Source: Desulfobulbaceae bacterium (GTDB lineage Bacteria > Desulfobacterota > Desulfobulbia > Desulfobulbales > Desulfobulbaceae). Taken from it: a stretch of DNA of 9,388 nucleotides. Of this stretch, positions 5,667 to 9,388 are shown one piece after another. The stretch's first letter is position 1, and each line of letters begins with the position of its first letter. The DNA is taken from NCBI GenBank assembly GCA_026986885.1, contig JALSNT010000453.1:1-9388 (forward strand), given 5' to 3'. The translations under genes were made by a program, and so were the position numbers. Below the pieces are notes generated by a model, which saw nothing but the letters and a program-made list of their open reading frames with translations, did not search any database and was not told where the DNA came from.

Positions 5667-7565
5667 ATGGCATATTCCGTTCTTCTTATTGATGATGAAC
5701 CTCATTTCTGCTCCAGCCTTAAACCGTTGCTGGAGGAAGACGGCTATACCGTAACCCTGTCCAATTCCGGCCAGGAATCTCTTTTTCATCTTGAACGGAC
5801 CATTTTTGATGCGGTCCTCCTGGACCTTGGCCTTCCCGACATCAGCGGCATTACCCTTGCAGAAACCCTGCGCAATAAATATCCGGCCACGGTCGTCATC
5901 GTCATGACAGGATCGGCCACCATAGACAACGCTGTTGCATCACTGAGAAACGGTGTTTACGACTATCTAAAAAAGCCCTTTGATCCGGATCGCCTCCTCA
6001 ACATCCTTGCCCGAGGTATAGAATACCAGACCTTAAAACAAAGCCTTGCCAACAGTGAAAAACGTTTTCGTCAACTTGCCTGTGCCACCTGGGAGGGTAT
6101 AATTATTTATGATAATGAAAAATTACTGCAGGCAAACAACCAGCTCTACGAGATGTTCGGCTACACGGAAGAGGAAATTGCAGGTAGCCGGATTTTTGAT
6201 ATCCTCTTTGATCGTGATACGATCAAGGCCATGCATTTCCGGGACGAACCAAAGACCATCGGTCCCTTTGAGGCAATCGCGATAAAAAAAGACGGCCGGC
6301 GCTTTCCAGTTGAAATCAGAGTCAAGCGCATTGATTACTCGGGATGCCACGCAGAAGTTGCTGCTATTCGGGATGTTACCGGCAATCGAAGTTCTCTGGA
6401 AAAACAACTCGCCCTGCAACAGAAACTTGACGATGCCAGACGCATGGAGACGCTTGGCCTGATGGCCGGTTCGGTTGCCCATGATCTTAACAATATCTTA
6501 TCGGGTATCATCACCTATCCGGAACTGCTCCTGCTTGACCTGCCTGAAGATTTCAAATACCGTAATGAAATCGAAATGATTCGTGATGCAGGCAAGAGGG
6601 CTGCAGCCATTGTTGATGATCTCCTCACCCTTGCCCGGGGTGCCGGTTCAAAAAAGGAAGTTCATAACCTCAACGACCTGGTAACTAAATACGTACACTC
6701 AATTGAATGCAGGGAATTATATTCACGCTATTACGGCTTATCAATCACATCGGACACCGACCCGGAACTCGCCAACATTGTCTGCTCCCCTTTGCACGTG
6801 ACCAAGTCCCTGGTGAATCTGGTGAACAACGCGGCTGAAGCTGCCGGAGAAGGTGGATCAATTCGCATTTCCGTTAAAAACCATCTCCTCAAGGAACCGG
6901 TTCATGGATATGAAACCATTGAACCGGGGGAATATGTCTGTCTACGGGTAGAGGATAACGGACATGGCATAGACGCCAAGACGCTTCCCCATATTTTTGA
7001 TCCTTTTTATTCCAAAAAAGTTTTGGGTCGCAGCGGTACCGGACTTGGCCTGACCGTTGTCTGGAACTCCATCCATGATCACCACGGCTTTATTGATGTA
7101 CAAAGTAGTGAACAGGGAACGGGTATCACCCTTTACTTTCCGGTGACAAAACAACCGATTGCAGTTTCTCTTCCCTCCCATTCCCCGCACGCCTGCCGGG
7201 GCCGGGGCGAGCGGATCCTGGTTGTCGACGACCAGGAAAATCAACGCGAAATCGCCCGCCGTCTTCTCTTGCGACTTGGCTACGAGGTGGATACCGTGGC
7301 CTCCGGCGAAGAAGCCGTCGAATTTGTAAAAAAACAGCAAGTTGAACTCATCCTGCTGGACATGGTCATGGAACCGGGGATCAACGGTTGCGAGACCTAC
7401 CAGCGTATCGTCCGGCATCGTCCCCAGCAAAAGGCGGTTATCATATCCGGTTATTCCAATACGAACGAGGTTGAACGGGCTCGGGAATTAGGCATCAACC
7501 ATTTTATCAAAAAACCGTATACCCTCCATGACCTTGGAGAAATCCTCAGTCTTGAAATTTCCTGA
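5667..7565 (+). CDS. Hybrid histidine kinase: receiver-PAS-HisKA-HATPase-receiver
   Basis: ATG 5667 gives 632 residues and puts M-A-Y-S-V-L-L-I-D-D-E at the N-terminus, as expected for a receiver; the frame extends to a TTG at 5625, but those 14 codons add nothing domain-like. Receiver 1 (about 4-118) has D9/D10, phospho-acceptor D53, T81 and K103. A PAS domain follows (about 132-240; E-M-F-G-Y-T-E-E-E-I). The kinase has H-box A-H-D-L-N-N-I-L with His272, N-box V-N-N-A-A-E-A, G1 E-D-N-G-H-G-I-D and G2 G-T-G-L-G-L-T-V-V. Receiver 2 (about 515-632) has D521/D522, acceptor D565, S594 and K616. No membrane segment or DNA-binding domain is seen, so output must pass through phosphotransfer or partner proteins. 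The upstream HDOD kinase lacks a receiver and could phosphorylate receiver 1. No Shine-Dalgarno sequence is evident. Signal and target are unknown. Confidence 0.92.
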   Translation: MAYSVLLIDDEPHFCSSLKPLLEEDGYTVTLSNSGQESLFHLERTIFDAVLLDLGLPDISGITLAETLRNKYPATVVIVMTGSATIDNAVASLRNGVYDYLKKPFDPDRLLNILARGIEYQTLKQSLANSEKRFRQLACATWEGIIIYDNEKLLQANNQLYEMFGYTEEEIAGSRIFDILFDRDTIKAMHFRDEPKTIGPFEAIAIKKDGRRFPVEIRVKRIDYSGCHAEVAAIRDVTGNRSSLEKQLALQQKLDDARRMETLGLMAGSVAHDLNNILSGIITYPELLLLDLPEDFKYRNEIEMIRDAGKRAAAIVDDLLTLARGAGSKKEVHNLNDLVTKYVHSIECRELYSRYYGLSITSDTDPELANIVCSPLHVTKSLVNLVNNAAEAAGEGGSIRISVKNHLLKEPVHGYETIEPGEYVCLRVEDNGHGIDAKTLPHIFDPFYSKKVLGRSGTGLGLTVVWNSIHDHHGFIDVQSSEQGTGITLYFPVTKQPIAVSLPSHSPHACRGRGERILVVDDQENQREIARRLLLRLGYEVDTVASGEEAVEFVKKQQVELILLDMVMEPGINGCETYQRIVRHRPQQKAVIISGYSNTNEVERARELGINHFIKKPYTLHDLGEILSLEIS

Positions 7566-7567
7566 TT

Positions 7568-7635
7568 TCTCCGATATTCTTTAAGCATTATTCTTTATCT
7601 TCCGGTTGAACCCGGTATCTTTACAGCATCGGAGA
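7568..7635 (+). promoter_or_regulatory. Inverted repeat sequestering the sppA ribosome binding site
   Basis: TCTCCGAT (7568-7575), which begins 3 bases after the hybrid kinase stop, is the exact complement of ATCGGAGA (7628-7635), which contains the sppA Shine-Dalgarno GGAG. The 52-base interval holds a smaller CCGG/CCGG stem. T6 follows the right arm (7636-7641). The stem could hide the sppA ribosome site unless a ribosome finishing the kinase gene covers the left arm, or could act as a long-loop attenuator. This is inferred from pairing alone. Confidence 0.45.
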
Positions 7636-7641
7636 TTTTTT

Positions 7642-9388
7642 GTGAAAAAAACTTTTGCGGTCATTGCCGTCTTTTTTATCTGGATCTGGAAGATTTTTCG
7701 GACCGGGACACTGGTTGCCGTTAACCTCCTGTTTCTACTCGTTCTCTTGGTCATCATTGCCCTGTTTGTCGGACACCCGATGAAAAAGGTCCCGGACGGG
7801 GCCGCACTTATTCTCAACCCCGAGGGTAACATCGTTGAACAACGGTCAGCCCTTGATCCGGCAGCCCGGATTCTCAACAACTTTACCGGGGTGACAAAAC
7901 ATGAAGAAACACCCCTGCAGGATATTCTTGATGCCATCAACAGCGCTGCCGGGGATGATCGCATCCGCATGCTGGTCCTCTCCCCTTCTCATATAGGCAG
8001 AATCGGCCTCAATCAGTTGCGTGATATTGGTCATGCGATTGAAAATTTTAAGGAAAGCGGCAAGGTTGTTATTGCCGCCGATGACTCATACAGCCAAACC
8101 CAATATTATTTAGCCTCGTTTGCCGATGAAATCTATCTAAATCCCATGGGAGCTGTCAGCCTGCATGGTTTCGGTGTTTTCAGGCTATATTTCAAGGAGA
8201 TGATCGATAAACTTAAAATAAACTTTCATGTTTTTCGCGTGGGCACCTTTAAATCAGCACTGGAACCCATCCTGCGCAGCAATATGTCACCTGCCGCCAG
8301 AGAGGCGAATCAGCAGTGGTTGAGTCACCTGTGGACAACCTTTTGCAAAGATATCGGAAAACAGCGGGGATTGACCCCGTTACTTATTAATAATTATATT
8401 AATTCCATGGATGTCCGCCTGGAAAAAGCCGGCGGCGATGAAGCGGTCATGGCCCTGAACGCCGGTCTTATCGATGGATTAAAGACCAGGCAACAGATAG
8501 AAAATTACCTGCAAACCGTGACCGGCGGCAGTCATGGCGACAAAGGATTTAAACATATTTCCATGTATGACTACCTGCGACATATCACGCCGTCATACAC
8601 CACCCGCCCGGATAAACGCCCGGCCGTCGGTATCATTGTCGCCCAGGGAAATATCGTGCCGGGCCGGGGAGTCGTCGGTCAGATCGGTGCGGAACGATTA
8701 ATACGGCAAATTGAGACGGCCCGCAGGGACAACAGTATCAAGGCCGTTGTCCTGCGCATCGACAGCGGCGGCGGCAGCGCCTTTGCCTCCGAACTTATCC
8801 GCCGGGAGCTTCTCCGCCTGCGTCAGGCAGGCAAGCCCCTGGTCGTTTCCATGGGCTCCATGGCCGCATCGGGTGCCTACTGGTTATCCGCGGATGCCGA
8901 CAGCATCCTCGCCTCCCCGGTAACCCTGACGGGTTCCATCGGCATCTTCGGGGCCCTGCCCACCTTTGAACAAACGTTGACAAAATTAGGTATTCATAAT
9001 GACGGCATCGGCACAACCACCATGGCCGGCGCTATTTCTCCAACCCGCCCGCTGCCGGCAAATGTTGCCAGATCCCTGCAACTCGGAGTTGAACACGGCT
9101 ACAAACAATTTATCCATATTGTTGCCACCGGCAGAAACCTCACCGACGTCCAGGTTGAAAAAATTGCCGAAGGCCGGGTCTGGGATGGAAAAACAGCCAT
9201 TTCCCTTGGCCTGGTCGACGGTGAAGGATCACTCAAGGAAGCGGTTTTTAAAGCTGCCGATCTGGCCGGTATGCAATCGGCCGATGGTATATATATCTCC
9301 AGGCCCTCGTCCTTTCTGCAAAATCTCAAGGAATTCGGGCAGACGTCAATTGCCGCCATGTTGCGAACAAGCGGATCTTCCCCATGGA
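7642..9388 (+). CDS. sppA: Signal peptide peptidase SppA, 67K type (3' truncated by window end)
   Basis: The frame opens at GTG 7642, with GGAG 7 bases upstream (7631-7634), and runs 582 codons to the window edge; E. coli SppA has 618 residues, so only the tail is missing. The enzyme is a membrane-anchored serine protease with a Ser-Lys dyad that degrades released signal peptides. The N-terminus has an aromatic stretch (F-F-I-W-I-W-K) and then one membrane helix (about 23-44). The first S49 repeat carries V-G-T-F-K-S-A-L-E-P with catalytic Lys204, followed by M-S-P-A-A-R-E-A. The second carries S-M-A-A-S-G-A-Y-W with nucleophile Ser410, then L-T-G-S-I-G-I-F-G. These match E. coli K209 and S409. 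The usual N-S-P-G-G-S loop reads D-S-G-G-G-S (374-379). It lies 76 bases after the hybrid kinase, same strand, and may be co-transcribed. Confidence 0.95.
   Translation, partial: MKKTFAVIAVFFIWIWKIFRTGTLVAVNLLFLLVLLVIIALFVGHPMKKVPDGAALILNPEGNIVEQRSALDPAARILNNFTGVTKHEETPLQDILDAINSAAGDDRIRMLVLSPSHIGRIGLNQLRDIGHAIENFKESGKVVIAADDSYSQTQYYLASFADEIYLNPMGAVSLHGFGVFRLYFKEMIDKLKINFHVFRVGTFKSALEPILRSNMSPAAREANQQWLSHLWTTFCKDIGKQRGLTPLLINNYINSMDVRLEKAGGDEAVMALNAGLIDGLKTRQQIENYLQTVTGGSHGDKGFKHISMYDYLRHITPSYTTRPDKRPAVGIIVAQGNIVPGRGVVGQIGAERLIRQIETARRDNSIKAVVLRIDSGGGSAFASELIRRELLRLRQAGKPLVVSMGSMAASGAYWLSADADSILASPVTLTGSIGIFGALPTFEQTLTKLGIHNDGIGTTTMAGAISPTRPLPANVARSLQLGVEHGYKQFIHIVATGRNLTDVQVEKIAEGRVWDGKTAISLGLVDGEGSLKEAVFKAADLAGMQSADGIYISRPSSFLQNLKEFGQTSIAAMLRTSGSSPW

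Noticed and set aside
7603..7616. CCGG-TTGAAC-CCGG as an intrinsic terminator after the hybrid kinase
   Set aside because: Only four base pairs and no adjacent T-run; at most an inner part of the larger inverted repeat.
7581..9359. Minus- and plus-strand frames inside the sppA region
   Set aside because: The plus-strand sppA frame is continuous over the whole stretch and matches the family throughout, including both catalytic residues.

Overview
The window reads as ordinary chromosomal DNA of a Gram-negative bacterium. The style of the signal-transduction proteins (a kinase with an A-H-D-L-N-N H-box flanked by receivers, and an HDOD-kinase fusion), together with the lipoproteins and a long-form SppA, suggests a Desulfobacterota (deltaproteobacterial) host, possibly of the Desulfobulbales type. 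That assignment is inference from protein style; there is no rRNA or marker gene. I see no mobile element, CRISPR array, tRNA or rRNA.

Layout. (1) Bases 1-504, plus strand: the C-terminal end of a BatE-like protein with two membrane helices and an SH3-like domain. (2) Bases 505-3048, minus strand, read right to left: two small PEGA-like lipoproteins (3048-2707 and 2701-2303), then an MtnA-type isomerase (2258-1164), then a FucA-like class II aldolase (1167-505) that overlaps mtnA by 4 bases. The isomerase and aldolase match the last two steps of the 'DHAP shunt', which turns 5-deoxy- or 5-methylthioribose-1-phosphate into dihydroxyacetone phosphate plus an aldehyde. The convergent stop codons at 502-507 abut with no spacer. 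(3) Bases 3049-3328: an AT-rich divergent intergenic region with a probable minus-strand promoter and a tandem repeat just downstream of it. (4) Bases 3329-7565, plus strand: two large signalling proteins, an HDOD/GAF-like/histidine kinase and a receiver/PAS/histidine kinase/receiver hybrid. They are separated by 172 bases that hold promoter-like sequence and two small palindromes. (5) Bases 7642-9388, plus strand: a nearly complete 67K-type SppA signal peptide peptidase, cut by the window end.

How the genes may work together. The minus-strand block combines two envelope lipoproteins with an oxygen-independent salvage or detoxification route for by-products of S-adenosylmethionine. The plus-strand block pairs a kinase that has no receiver of its own with a hybrid kinase that has two, so a phosphorelay between them is plausible but unproven. 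A perfect 8-base inverted repeat links the end of the hybrid kinase gene to the Shine-Dalgarno sequence of sppA. This could couple translation of the two genes and is the most testable regulatory observation here. I found no convincing wholly new system; the most notable protein architecture is the HDOD-GAF-like-kinase fusion next to the double-receiver hybrid kinase.
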